From Madurella fahalii (Eukaryota; Ascomycota; Sordariomycetes; Sordariales), in NCBI GenBank assembly GCA_029876055.1, contig CM056875.1, positions 1,426,001-1,490,000 of the forward strand: 64,000 nt of DNA, in the 5' to 3' direction. A program made the position numbers and the translations under genes. Shown here one piece after another: positions 1 through 12,285 of the stretch (positions are counted from its first letter, which is position 1; each line of letters begins with the position of its first letter). The notes beneath the pieces are model-generated. The model was not told where the DNA came from and made no database searches. It saw only the letters and a list, made by a program, of their open reading frames with translations.

Positions 1-1745
1 CGGCAGACACCCCCCTCCCCTCCCCCCTGGGCCGGGGGTTATATTCCTTTTTTGCAAGATTGTGGCTGGCAGCAGGCCAGCCAGCCCCGAGCGTTTTCGG
101 TCACTGGGCGTGGCTAGCGGACAATTCTGCAACGCCAGAGTCGCATTGGCGTCTGTGATCTTCAGTCTATCGGATCTCGCGAGACACGCCACACGACGGG
201 AATGCATGGTTCCATGGTTCGTCGTGGTGACCGTTGACTTTCTTGTTTCTTTTATTGCAGAGGCGTCCAAGGCAAGGAATTGCAGTCGCAGAAGGGCAGC
301 TCGCCGGTTTTCGGGAGTTCACCCACTGCGGGAGGAGTCAGACGGCTGACCAACCTCGCACGAAGAACCACGGTCCGGCGGCCAGTTGTGAACGCTCCGG
401 GGGATGGTCTGGGCCACAAGAAGAGCAAGACCGCGGCAGAACCTGAACCCTGGATCAAAAAGAGTGGGGGCCACTCCATCTGACCAACAGGAACTCGCCC
501 ACCGGGCGTCCAGCAAGGGCCTCGTGGGGCGGAGAAACGGCATTAGGCCCGGACGGGAAGTACGCCTAGGGCCCCTGCCACCCCTTGCCCGCACGCTTGC
601 ACTGTCCTGGGGCACAGTCTGCTCCACCTTTCCGCTGGGCCGGGAAGCGACCTCGTCCAGTCAGAAGTGGAACCGCCCACGCTAGTGATTTGTCAAGCCA
701 GACCGTTATCCGGGTTGCACCGTGCAATATTCCCTGTAGGCCTACTGTGCTCCCAGAGCAAAGCAGAGCGGAATGATCACCGCAAACTGGGGGTGGCCTC
801 CACTCCCAGATGCAACTGGGATGCACGGGCTGTGACATTGCGCCCACGTTCATTTCCAGTCCCCTGCCTTCTCCCTTCCATCTTACTAGGCATGCCGATT
901 TTCCTCTCTCCCTCTATTCCTTCTCTCAGTGTGTCCAGTCCCCTTTTGCATCACGGGTCTGCCACAGCACTTCGACCGCGCGCGACCGAGATTCGCGGCC
1001 CAGTTTGGCACAATTCGCCCCGGAGTGCTGGCTACGGCGACCGGCAGAGCGGCAGAGCGGCAGCACCGGTCCACTGGCTGAGACGATTCGACGAACGACG
1101 CAGAGCGCTACCAATCTGACAGCCCGCCCAATCGCAGCAGAGCACTGGATCCGACTGTGCTCTCTCAGCAACCCGTCACTCTGGTTTCTGGGTCCTCTCC
1201 TCCCCTCCACTCCAACCCTCCAGCAAATCCACCCGACCCAGCATCCCGCTTGACTCTTCGTTCTCTTGTTCAAACAAACTTGGCCGAACAGGACATCCGG
1301 AAGCCGCCCATCGAGTCGCCGATAAAGGAAAACTCGACCCGGGGGATCTTAATTGGACGTGGACATTTTCCCTTCATTTTTGGACGTCTTTGTCGGGGAC
1401 TCGGGGAATCTGGTCGAGCGGCGATTGTGGGTTTTTTTTCTTCTTTCTGTTTGTTTGCTTCTTTTTGATCGGTCCCAAAGTATTTTGCAGCATTCTCGCA
1501 TCTACTGGGTAAGTGGCAACGGCGAATGCGCGCTATCTTTGCATCTGCACCTTGTCATCCGCACTGGATTCTCGCACCGGCGGGCACCAGAGCTGCAACT
1601 TATTGCGACATTCCGACCGAGCGTCTTGATGCACGCCAGCGCTGACACATCTGTCTAGCGCCTGTCAAACCTGTCAAGTCATATCAGAGTGGCTCCAGAC
1701 CATCGATCCGACAAAGTTCCAGCTCGAGTGTGAGAATTGAGCACC
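1..1745 (+). promoter_or_regulatory. Upstream region and probable spliced 5' leader of veA
   Basis: No convincing gene is present here; the open frames are short, overlap on both strands and have no recognisable protein. The stretch from about 850 to 1500 is rich in C and T, as fungal leaders often are. A likely 5'UTR intron runs from GTAAGT at 1509 to TAG at 1658, with a GCTGAC branch-like site about 10 nt before the acceptor. That intron would remove a nine-codon upstream ORF (ATG 1629, stop ending 1658). The splice call is inferred from signals only. Confidence 0.5.
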
Positions 1746-3431
1746 ATGGGCGCACCAGTTGTCGCGTCCGCCGGACACATCATTCCGGCACTCGATGCCG
1801 ACCCCGGCATGCAGCCGGCCATTGTGCACCGGGACACCAAGGGCGGCCGGAGACTTTGGTATGTCCTAAAGGTCATCCAGCAGCCCGAGCGTGCCAGAGC
1901 GTGCGGTTCGGGTCCCAAATGTGAGTTGAACATGTCCCCGAGACATTCGACCAAACGCCGTATCTAACACCTCTTCGCAGCATCGGCCGACCGCCGCCCC
2001 GTTGATCCGCCTCCTGTTGTGGAGCTACGCATCTACGAGGGTCAGACGTTCGAACTCGCGCAGGAAAAGGACATCACCTTCCTGTACAATGCCAACTTCT
2101 TCCTCTTTGCCACTCTGGAGCATGCCCGCGTGATAGCGCATGCCCGCGGCACCGCGGCGCCCGCCAACACCCCACCCGTGCTCACGGGCATGCCGGTATC
2201 CGGCATGGCCTACCTGGACCGGCCGCAGGAGGCTGGCTACTTCCTCTTCCCGGATCTCTCGGTAAGGCACGAGGGCCGCTACCGTCTGACGTTCAACCTC
2301 TATGAGGAGACCAAGGAGGATAAGGACAAGAGCCCCGAGGTCGACGATGACAGCAAAGCGTCTGTTCCGGGCTTGAACTCGGCCACCGGGGGCTCGTTCG
2401 ATTTCCGGATGGAGGTCAAGTCTCAGGAGTTCATCGTCTATAGCGCCAAGAAGTTCCCCGGCCTGGCCGAGAGCACGCAGCTCAGCCGGGTTGTTGCCGA
2501 GCAGGGCTGCCGCGTCCGGATTCGCCGTGACGTGCGGATGAGACGCCGCGATGGCAAGGGCACTGGGGACTACGACAATGGCGAGGACGAGTATGCCCGC
2601 AGGAGGAGGACCGCCACGCCCGATACACGACCTGACTACAACCGGGCCCGATCCATGAGCGGCAGCACGGAACGCACACCGTACTCGGCCGACCCGCAAC
2701 GCCGGCCGTCGATTGCCGACTACCCACCGCAGTTCCCAGCTCAGAACCCGCCGGCCGGGGGCCATTTGCAATTCTTGGGTGGAAACTCGAGCTCGCAGTA
2801 TCCCGCGCAGCCGCCGCAAAACTTTGCCCAGCCGCCATCAGTTCCCGCCTCGCCACTCTATCCGCCAAGCCAAGTGGCCGCCCCTTACACTTCCCCGTCC
2901 TCTTACGCTCCGCCGCCGCCGCCGCCGCCTCCTCCCTCATACACCAGGGAGCGCACGCCGAGCAATCCGCCAGCACCGCGTAGGGACAGCGTGCAGCACG
3001 ATTACCGGCCTACTTCGGGACCGGCGCCCGGGCCGGTAACGCTGCCTCCGCTGAGTCTCCCGCCTCCGCCGTACCCGCCGACGCCGAAGCAGTCGCACAT
3101 GCCGCCACCCAAGCCGCAGGTGCTTCCTCGGCTGCAGATTGATGGGAGCATGCCAGGTGCGGGCCGGCTGCCTTTGCCTAGCCCGACGGCACTCGGACCT
3201 CGGCCTGCAGGCCCCAGCGGGCCGCTCCTTAACCCTCTCAACCGGCCGCCGCCGGCCCAATACGCGGGGACGAAGCGGGCACACGACGAGACGTTTAGGC
3301 ACGATCCCGAGCAGCCTCGGTTCCAGGACGGCGCCCGCGACAAGGGATTGTCGGAAGACGCTCACCAGTCCCTGGAGATGTGGTGCAAGCGTGCGGACGG
3401 CACCTGGCTCCTTGCCAACAGGAACATCTAG
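1746..3431 (+). CDS. veA: Velvet complex regulator VeA
   Basis: Global developmental and secondary-metabolism regulator. In other fungi VeA enters the nucleus, pairs with VelB and recruits the methyltransferase LaeA. Two exons are proposed: 1746-1920 and 1981-3431, with a 60-nt GTGAGT...GCAG intron, giving 541 aa. The ATG at 1746 sits in a good context (CACCATGG). The velvet domain spans about residues 30-235, with the blocks QQPERARAC, SSADRRPVDPPPVVELRI, YNANFFLFATLE, SGMAYLDRP, FPDLSVRHEGRYRL, VYSAKKFPGL and VAEQGCRVRIRRDVRMRRR. These match VeA, not VelB or VosA. The basic stretch around the PERARAC block fits the family's N-terminal nuclear localisation signal. The C-terminal half is long, Pro-rich and disordered, ending in a conserved-looking segment with CKRADGTW. 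The intron falls between GSGPK and SSADRR. The identity is secure by motif order. Confidence 0.95.
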
Positions 3432-4736
3432 ATGGCAGCTGGATGCGTGGGTGCTTTATTCGGCTGCTAGGTGTTGGGAGTTATTGGTCCGGATGGCGGG
3501 CGAGCGGGCTCTGGTTTGTCTGCTCACATCCGGTGCTACTGCTACTGGGCGCCCCTTGCTGGATAACTGTACATATGGGGGGCGCCGTGTTCTTTTACTG
3601 GTCTAGTTCCGGGGTCTGTTTTGCCTGTTTTGCCTGCTTTGCCTGGCTTTTCAACTTTGCTTGGCTTGGACTGGGCTGTGGTGGATTCGGTGAAGATTGC
3701 CTGGGGCGCGCTCCTTGCCGTGGGTCTTTTGGTTGGCTTTCTTTATTTTCTCGTTTGCGAGGATACCTCAAGAGAGTACCTAGGTACGCACTACGACATT
3801 CATTTCTTGGGTTTTGATTTCTTATCTTCCATTTCGATACAAGGGGGGGGGGGGGCGGGGCTTATGGGTTAAGCTGGACGGGTTGAAAAAGCAACAGAAA
3901 CCAATGTCCGGGCGCCAGATTGTTGGAAGGCCATGCAAACGCTAGGCAAAGTTGGTATTATACTTCGTCGGTGGGGTGGTTTATTTGGCTTACCTCGCCT
4001 ATCCATCACGGTGAGGAGGGAGGAAGTGGTGGATGGGATCCCGCACTTGGATAACTCTCTTATGTCTGTATAGGATTAGTACAGTTGGCATTTTATTTTT
4101 TGGCGGTTTTGAGGGAATACATTTTCACATTTGGATCACTACACGACGTTCTGGCTCCCGCAGTAAGCTTGTGATTCTCTTGGGTGACATTGCGGAGGAG
4201 ATTGGCCCGACCCTTGATTGGCTCAGATCGGCTCAGGTTCTCGTGCCTAGGCCGGCCGTCGCGGTTGCCCGGTGGGCGCGCCGACAGGGTGTGTTCGGAC
4301 CATCTGGGGAAGCTCCTGGACAATGTCAATAACAGAGCGCCCGCCCCCCCTCCCCCGACCCTTCCGTCGCGTTCATGCACCCCGAACAATGTGCATCGAT
4401 TGTGCAGTCCGCTGTTGAGACTCAAACGCAATCGCGCATTGCTGGCGCCTCGGGGAATTTCGTTCTCGAGGTAGCGGGTCAATCAGTCAATCAACCTGCT
4501 GTCGTCGGCACACTCCTTGCCTGACGTCGGCTACAATCAAGCGGGAGAAAAAAAAAAAAAAAGTAAACAAGTCACCCAAACAAAACATAACACTCCGCAC
4601 CTTTTCCTTTTCCCCTCTCTTCGGCGCCACACCCAAAGCTAACGCCAATACCCACCGCACCAAGACACCAAGACTGAATCCACGTTCCAAACCCACCTCG
4701 CTCAAATAAAATAGTCTACTGCATACATGCGCCCAC
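3432..4736. other. Intergenic: veA 3' region and upstream of the next gene
   Basis: No supported gene. It holds a G run at about 3843-3855, the palindrome TACCTAGGTA at 3777-3786, and an A run near 4548-4562. The last 200 bases before 4737 are C-, A- and T-rich, as expected for a leader. Confidence 0.6.
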
Positions 4737-4853
4737 ATGGCAGCAACCCGTCAAAAAGACCACTCAGCGCCCTGGCCCGGCGGCGGTGACCATCGGCTAC
4801 GTCATCATCACCATCACCATCAACATCAACATCAACAACAACCACAACAACAA

Positions 4854-4891
<38 letters not shown>

Positions 4892-6659
4892 TGACGACGG
4901 TGATGCTCCTCCGCCGCGTCCCCCTCCCCATCGCGCGCGCCCGAACCCGCCCCCGAGGAGCCACACCTCGGCCTCGGGGCAGAGCCGCTTCGTGGAAGGG
5001 TCGATGAACGACCGCGTGAGCGCCGCGCCGCCCCCGGGCTTCTTGGGTCCTCTGGGGGACGAGGATGACGGCGACGACGAGGGAGACGAGGTGGGCGCGT
5101 GGGAGAGGAGGGCCCGGGCGCGGTATTACCCGCCTTCTCGGAACCAGCATCACCATCTGCATTATTACCATCATAATCATCATCATCGTCATCAAGGTGG
5201 TGGTGGTGGTGGTGTTAGCGTGTTGAGGAGGCCCAGGAGCAGTGCCGGCTGGGGGGGCAGCTCGGGTTCGGGTTCGGGGTCGGGCTCTGTGACGAAGAAG
5301 GGGAGTTTCCTGGCGCCGTTGTGGGACGGGGTGAGGGAGAAGTTGAAGTCGACGAAGAGTTCGGGGAGTATTGGCCGGATGATGGGCTATGGGTATGGCG
5401 GGGGCGGGAGTGGGAGTGGGAGAGCGAAGGGGGGGGAGGGCGAGGGGCAAGGAAAGGCGGGGGCCGTCGTCGGAGGGGACGACAAGCCGCCGGGCACGGG
5501 ATACCCCAGCCGTGAGGAGGTCATGGAGAGTTATAAGAACTTGGTCGCGTCGGGGTTCTTTGATGCCCACGCTATCCGCGGCGGTAGGCTTCCCCTCCGG
5601 GCTGGCGCGGCGCAGGGCGTGCCGGCCATGTCGTCGCCGCCGCCGCAGGCGAGCAAGTCGTTTGCCGATCACATGGCGGCGCATCAGCAGCAGAAGCTCA
5701 AATTGGCGACGCCTATCTCGCCGGGGAGGCCTAGGGCTAGTCTCCATGTCTACCCACCACCTCCCCCTCGCATCTCGTCACGACGCAGTCGGCATAGCAG
5801 CGTCCCTTCGTCTCCCAACTCTCCCCAGCGCGGCACCAAGCGTGGCGTGTCGCTGGACATGGTCGTCGACGCGGAGACGGCTACGCGTAAACTGGTCAAG
5901 AAGCTGCGCCACTCGGCCTCGCGCATGTCGACCGAGCTGGCGGGTGGTTCTAATTATACCTACTCGGCTATGACGACCGGCAGCAGCAGGCCGCGGCATT
6001 CGACGTCTTCCAACCGCCCGGCGTTTTTCTCCATGCCCTCCCCTACCTTCAGCACCTTTGGAGGCAGCACCATCAACGGGAGTGCCCCTCCGTCGATCAT
6101 CGTCTCCGACGGCGAGGCTGCTAAGCACAGCAAGCTGACCAAATCCAAGGACAAGGAGGGGGGAGGCCGCCGTCGCAGGATCCTGGGTCTCGGCCGGAGG
6201 CACCACTCACCTACCCCAGCTGCTGCTCCGTCTGCCGAGATGGACATGGACGCGGACGCCATGATGGTTGATCAGCCCGAAGAACCCAGGTACCCTCCCC
6301 CGCCTGCTCCTGTCCAGCAGTGTCTGTCTTCAGAGAGCAGGCGCGCCGCCGCTGCCGCCATCAGGACTGTAACCCCTCCGCCGACAGCATACCACCACTA
6401 CCACTACCCGCAGCGCCTGCGCACAAGCCCGAGCGTCAACAACATGCAGCAGCAGCACGAGCCGCTCAGCGTGATGCCGGATCCGAACCAGGGGATTCCG
6501 TTCGTGCCGAGGATTCCGAGCGGGCTCTGCACCGCATCCCCGCCGGTTGCGGGGGCTGTTGGGGAGGAGGGCGGGGAAGGGAAGAAGGCAAAGAAGAACA
6601 TGAACCGTGATTCCGGGCTGGGTGAGGATGTCGAGAACATCCCACTTTCCACTTGGTGA
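4737..6659 (+). CDS. Uncharacterised low-complexity protein with His/Gln tract
   Basis: Single-exon ORF of 640 aa from ATG 4737; the ATG lies just after an A/C-rich leader. I do not recognise a catalytic or DNA-binding domain. The N-terminus holds a His run, then alternating His/Gln, then a pure Gln run encoded mostly by CAG (about 4857-4889). Gly/Ser-rich stretches follow. More protein-like blocks are SFLAPLWDGVREKLKSTKS (about residue 190), YPSREEVMESYKNLVASGFF (about 257), RKLVKKLRHSASRMS (about 383), and the C-terminal RDSGLGEDVENIPLSTW. The ordered blocks and uniform G/C-rich third positions argue for a real gene rather than chance. It could be a disordered nuclear or scaffold protein, but nothing shows that. 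Confidence 0.8.
4800..4890 (+). repeat. CAC/CAA/CAG trinucleotide tract encoding His and Gln
   Basis: A stretch of CAT/CAC, then CAA, then about ten pure CAG triplets near the start of the uncharacterised gene. It encodes a His run shading into Gln. Such pure CAG tracts are prone to length change. Confidence 0.9.
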
Positions 6660-8003
6660 TACGGTTCTCCTCTGTGAATTGCCTTCTTCCTACCGTCCCT
6701 GAAGCAGCTTGACTCGGCAACAACAATAACAACAAAGTCTGCAGATGGATGTGGTGGTAATAACGAGCCACTCCAAAACGGCCGATAAGACAGGGCGGCT
6801 TTGCTTGGCTTGGGCGGTACATCCCTCGGCGGGTCAGCAATGGGCGTGGTTGCAACTGTTAGAATTTTTTTACTTTTTTTCCCCATTTCTTTCCTCTCTT
6901 CTGCTTTCATTTTTCTTTTCCCCTACGACGGGGGTCCGCCCGGTTTTGGTATCTGGTTTGGGCAAACCGAGCTAGACCAGACCAGACCAGACAAGACCGG
7001 GCTTGTTTGTCCGCTCTTATGACGCTCTGATGATCTGATGATGAAACTACTTTTCTTTGATGAGGCTTCATGACAACATGATTCGATTACGTACAATTCT
7101 ATGGACGGCGGCCGGCAGGATACAGATGCACTGAAAACCCCGTTTGCTGTTGATGTTGGGGGTGAGGTTGTGGGGGGGAAGGAAACGAAACGGGAGGATG
7201 TGTATGTCGACTGTTGTTTACACATGTACAAGTCATTGTCTTGTTTGGTTATGAGTTCTTTTCGGCTCGTCATGTCCTAGGAAGGCTTGACAGAAGCTTT
7301 GGACGACAGAACAGTTTTGGGAGGGATGGTGATGACAGGGTGGGCTTATTGTGCTTTTGTAGTGGTAACGAGTATTTCGAGGTATATACATGATTGATTG
7401 TCGAGTGTCACGATAGCACTAGCTGCTTAATCGTCTCATGGATCTGGGGTGATTAATAGCACGCAACTGGCGGGTGTTGAGCACTGCTATATCCCCATGA
7501 CGCTTGTCGAGACACAGGTTATTAGAACCTACTGACAATAATCGAGCCGAGCGTTGATATCTATATCAAATCTATTTTATATATCGCCAGCAAAGACTAA
7601 GAATTGTTAAACACCGTACCTCACTGTCGCCCTGGCCCGGCAACTCCTTCCAGAACCCGTCTGTTTGTCTCCCAAGCTTAACGTAAGAATGCTGATCTCG
7701 ATGGGCCGAACCATACGGTTTCCCAGCCAAAACTAGCTGTCCCGAATTAATACGAACGTCCCTGCGCCAGGATTAAGATACCCATTCCTACTCGTGATTC
7801 ACGTACTCTAGCCCGAAACAACCTATGGTGAAAGGAACGTTGAGAAGTTCAGTTCGAAAGGGCGATTAAACACGAGCTGATTCTCGCGAGAAACGTGTTA
7901 AAAAATGCCTCCAACATGGTAAACAGAATACCTCGCCAGCCCCCCCCCCCCCCCCCCCCACTAGAGATGGAATGAAGAAAATAAATCAGCCTAGACGCTC
8001 CGG
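6660..8003. other. Intergenic between convergent genes
   Basis: This covers the 3' flanks of the gene ending at 6659 (+) and the MGA2-type gene ending at 8004 (-). AT content rises at 7370-7600. A C run of about 20 lies at 7940-7959. No supported gene. Confidence 0.6.
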
Positions 8004-11000
8004 TCACCTTGCGGCGTTGACAAGCATCTGCGGAACGCCCATCACCTCATCCGGCACGGCGTGAACAGCCGGCACGGGCGCGTTGGTGGCCGATGGCGAT
8101 GGCGCAAATAAGCCCCGCACGCCATGAAACGTCATGACGCACACCATTACAATAAGCAACGGAATCTAGTAAGTCGTGTTAGCAAGGAAACGTGATTCCA
8201 GGTCAGAAGTTGGCAGCCCGTACCCAAACAAAGAATAGATTCCGGTCCCACGGTTGCTTCTTCATGTTCGCTGCGTGCGCCCGCCGGAGTGTCGCCTGCT
8301 GTTCCTTGGTGATAGCATCTTTGCGGCCGATCTGCAGTAGCGCGGGTATCTCCTGGGCAGAGTCCTCCTCCGAAGTGGCGTCCCCAGATCTTTCGGCGCT
8401 CGCCGATAAGCTCTCAGATTGGTCGTACAGAGCAGCGCATTTGGCGTCCGCCTCGGCATCGGCCGCCGCCCCAGCGGCCGACGCTTGCTTGGTGTTGAGG
8501 GCTTCCTGCGGGAAGAGATCGTCGTAGGCAGGAGGAGGCGGTATGATGGATGACGGCGACGGATACCACCATCGGTTCTCCTGGTCCTTGGTCGAAGGCT
8601 GGCCATCAGCCGATTCCGGTCTGGCTCCCCCGATGTTCGGGACCATGGCGGCAAGCCGCTGGAGCACGGCAGCTTGGTAATCAGGCAATGGGGGCATATT
8701 GGGCATTTGCGGGAATTGCGGAAATTGCGGAAACTGTGGGAATTGGGGCAATTGCGGGAGCTGCGGAAATTGGGGCAAGTACTGCAGACGCGGCGTCATC
8801 AACATTTGCTGGAGCTGTTGAAGCTGAGCCGTGACCTGTTCCTTGAACGCGAGCATGGCAGTTGATGGTGAGCCAAGCGCGCCGGCGTTGAAACTGTCCG
8901 ACCGCCGTGGACGGGACGGACTCCTCTCCCTGCGCGGCGTGTTGGGACTGCTCTTCCGACGCCGCATGCGAACCGCGGCGAGTTCCAGGCCTTCAGCCTC
9001 GTCGGCCATCTCCGAAAATGCGGCTTCTGAATACTCTGGACTCTCCTCCCCAGACTCCTCTTCGTCGCTGGACGCTTCGCTAACCGCTTGGGATCGAGCT
9101 TGCATCCGTAACGACTTGAAGCTGATAACGCTGCTGGCGCGGCTGTGCGAAACGCTGCCGCTCTGTGACCGTCGATGCTGCTCGAAACGGTGGATGATTC
9201 GGACGACTGTCGGGGACGTAGCGACGTCTGCGGCCGTCAGGCCTGACAATGTCCGTAGCGTAGGGTCAGCTCCGTGGGCGATCAGCAGGCGGGCGATTTC
9301 TGGGTGGCTGTTGAGGCATGCGAAGTGCAACGCCGTGTAGCCGCCCTTGTCGCGCAGGTCAGCATTCACACCGCGCGCCAGAAGCCCCGCGACGAAGCGG
9401 TGCAGACCCAGCTTGCAAGCCAAGTGCAGCATCGTCTGGCCAGTCGATCTCCTGAGGTTGAGCCGCGGCTTCCGAGCGGTATTGCTGAGGTCGATCAGTT
9501 CCAGCACACTGAGAAGCCGATTCTCAAAGCTGCCTTCCATCGAATCCATGGCACGGCTCGAGGACGCCTCTCCACCGGCCATCTCGCCGTTAGGGGAGGG
9601 ATAGCAGTGTGCAGCTTCCTTGATAATGCGACGTGCGAACTCGGCGACGTCCTCATATCCTCCCGTCATCTTGTTTCCAAGGATCATGAGCGCCGTGCGC
9701 AGCAGTTGCTGTTCACTGTCATCGACATATCTGAATAACTGAGGGGCCGTGTTCTGGAATTGCACGCTGTGCTCCCTGAGGGTGACGGGGACCATGCCCG
9801 CTATATCCGACGGCGGTAGTAGGCACACTAGCGACTCGGACGACCAAAATGTCGTCGCGGGAGACTGTTTGTCGCCAAACATGACATGCATTCCATTATA
9901 GAAGCCCTGGCCCATCAAGGTGACTTCGACGCCGCCCGTAACGGGTCCCTCGCCGGGAATGACTTTGAATATCACGGGTGCCGCCGGTGCCGCCGGTGCC
10001 GGCGGCGGCACGGAGGCACTCGGCACCCCCTGGGCTAGCTGTGTCCCCGATGGCCCGCTGGTAATAGTCGACGCCACCCTGGGCCCGCCCCGGCTGGAAG
10101 CCGAGTTCGGGCGGGTCGACCCAGGCGGTCCAAACAGCGGCATGGTTAAGTTGGAGAGGCCGGATGACCTACCCAGATCAGAGAAGAGTAGGTTGCTGTT
10201 ATTGTGTGACGGCGGACTGTGCCCGAATGGGCTTGTTGACGACTCAGGTGCGGCGGCGCCGGGGCCAAAGAACGACAAGTCCCCGGGGGGCGGAAAGGCT
10301 GCAGGAGTGGTCGGGGGAAACGGTGACGTTGCTGGCGTTAAGGGGCCAGCGCTGGCAGTCGAGGTGGGCAGCTGGGATCCGGACAGATGTCCCGTCTCGA
10401 GTCGTGTCATGGTCAAGTCGCTAGGGATCTTGACCGAGCCGTTGGCCCTGCGTTTCTTGGTCGGCCCGCCAGGACATGAAGAAGGCGAGGCTGGACGAGA
10501 GAAATTTCTTTGGCGCTGAGCCGCCAGCGCTGAGTGGAGCTGGTCGCCCGGCACTCCTGGGACGACCGTCGAGCCCGACGAGTTGCGCCTAATACCTTGC
10601 GGATCAAAACTGGAATCCAACCCGGGAGACGAGTCTAACGAAGCTATTGTCCCCGCATTACTTTGAGCCGGCATGTTCGGCCGTGGGCTCAGGACGGCGG
10701 CTGCTACACCCGCGGCAGCATTGGGAGGGGTGTGCGTCTTGTGATCGTCGGTGATCATAATGGATGGTGACATAGCCTGGGCGATGAGTTGTCCTTGGTG
10801 GTCAGTCATTGTGAAGATGACCTGGAATCCCATCTTCTCAGCGTGGTGTCGGCAGTAGCAGGCGATCCTCATGGGTATCTCGACATGAAAGAAGGGCCGC
10901 GAGCCAGGCTCGGTGGGACTCTGCAACTTCCAGTCCTTGACCTCGTGCGTGTTGAAGACAACCACTCGCCGTGCCTCCTCCTTAATCCACGCCCGCTCGT

Positions 11001-12285
11001 CTTCGGGATTCTTAACCTTCTTCCGCCCTGCTCGCTTCCGCTCCCGCGTTATGCACCCCGTGCAGATCCTGACCTCGCCACCTTCTTGCGGTTTGAGCTC
11101 TTCGTTGTCCCCGCCATCTGTTACCGGTCCGGCATAGTCCCTGCCCAGCTGCGCGGCACGCTGGGCCCTTTGCAATGCAGCAGCCTTTTGTTCCTGATTC
11201 TGCATCGCACTCGTACATACAAGAACGGCGTGTAGCTCAAGCATATCCGGCGAGGGTTCTGCGGGCGGTTTTGCCCATAGCTTAGGTTTGCTGATGGTAT
11301 GTTTTGGAAGGTGAAGCTTCGTGATCTGGGGCGGAAGATGTGAAACGCGGAGCTTGATTGCAATCTGCGTTTCGACTCTGGATTTGGGGTTAATGGGCCC
11401 AACTTCTAACCTGTACGGCCCCGGGCCGTATTGACTTTGCTCGAAAGGGTTCTGTACGGGTTCATGCAAGGCGTCGGAGAAGAAGTTCCCCCCTGCAGCC
11501 AGCGGGCCCGTCATGGGGTTGCTTATGCTTAGCATTCCAACTAGGTCTGCAGGTGTAGCTCCTGTTCCCTCGGCGGAGCCCTGGAACTCGTACTTCGGGG
11601 GAGGTGATGGGAGGGATTGCGAGGGGCGCAGGCACAGAACTGAGGGAGAATATGAGTGTGCTCCGGCCGAAGCCTCAGGCCGCATCGCCGGCCCTGACGG
11701 ATTGAAAGCGAAAGACTTGTGGTCCGTTAGCACGCCGCCGCCGGCGGTCCATGACGCAAGTGCGCTTACCGGGAGACCGTCATCAAAAGAGGTTGAAGTG
11801 AACGGACTCGGACTGTCCGTAGCGCTGCGCAAATCTGGCTGCATGGAGGTGGAGGCGTTCGGAAAGTCGAACGCGTTTTGCATGATTGCAAAGTCGCCGG
11901 TGCTCGTCCCGCCGAGGAAGTCAGTCATCATCCAGTCCGTCTTCACATCCGGTCCTTCCCCCATCGACAAATCGGTACTAGTCATCTTGGTAGACGCAGT
12001 GCTTCGCGTCCTGTTTGACGGCTCCGAGTCAAACATGGACTCTTGGGAGCCGTTCATAGACCGCGAGCTATTGCTCACGAGGCCGAACGCTTCTGACGGG
12101 GAGCCATAATCATCGGGTGCGTCCGCCATGGTCTGACAGGAATCGGCGCCGGCGCTGTCCGGGCGAGTCGGCAGCGGGCTACCTTCGTCGGAATCAAAGA
12201 TAAATTCAGTCGTGTGGTGGCCGGTCATCATGCCGGCATTGAATTGGAGGTCGAATTCGGATTCGAAGAAGTCTGGATCTGGCAT
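8004..12285 (-). CDS. MGA2: SPT23/MGA2-type membrane-anchored transcription factor
   Basis: Homologues are ER-tethered activators of fatty-acid desaturase genes; in yeast they are ubiquitinated by Rsp5, processed by the proteasome and released to the nucleus. Two exons are proposed: 12285-8224 and 8165-8004, with a 58-nt intron 8166-8223 (GTACGG...CTAG), giving 1407 aa. The ATG at 12285 (AAAAATGCC) is preferred; the open frame extends 10 codons upstream without an ATG. In order come an acidic N-terminus, a family block near 320-400 (VSHLPPQITKLHLP), an IPT/TIG fold at about 770-850 (GPVTGGVEVTLMGQGF), ankyrin repeats at about 948-1015 (GQTMLHLACKLG, GGYTALHFACLNSHPEIARL), a PQF/PQL tandem repeat at about 1170-1195, a PPAY motif near 1250 (possible WW ligand for an Rsp5-type ligase), and a C-terminal membrane segment (LFFVWIPLLIVMVCVMTF) formed across the splice junction. 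The architecture matches SPT23/MGA2 well. Confidence 0.92.
8700..8790 (-). repeat. Nine-base tandem repeat inside the MGA2-type gene
   Basis: A run of near-identical 9-base units, read on the minus strand as PQF or PQL tripeptides, encodes about eight consecutive tripeptides. It sits between the ankyrin repeats and the membrane anchor, in what is probably a flexible linker. The copy number is likely to vary between strains. Confidence 0.8.

Noticed and set aside
2025..2819. 264-codon minus-strand open frame
   Set aside because: It is the shadow of the veA velvet domain on the other strand; the plus-strand protein is clearly conserved.
1746..3431. Assignment of the velvet gene as VelB or VosA
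   Set aside because: The run from QQPERARAC through VAEQGCRVRIRRDVRMRRR without the large internal insertion of VelB, plus the long Pro-rich tail, fits VeA.
3777..3786. TACCTAGGTA palindrome, also at 55529-55538
   Set aside because: Words of this kind are common in intergenic DNA of Sordariomycetes; two copies alone do not support a site call.
4797..5747. 316-codon minus-strand open frame with Leu and Met runs
   Set aside because: It is the antisense of the His/Gln and Gly-rich tracts of the 4737-6659 gene.
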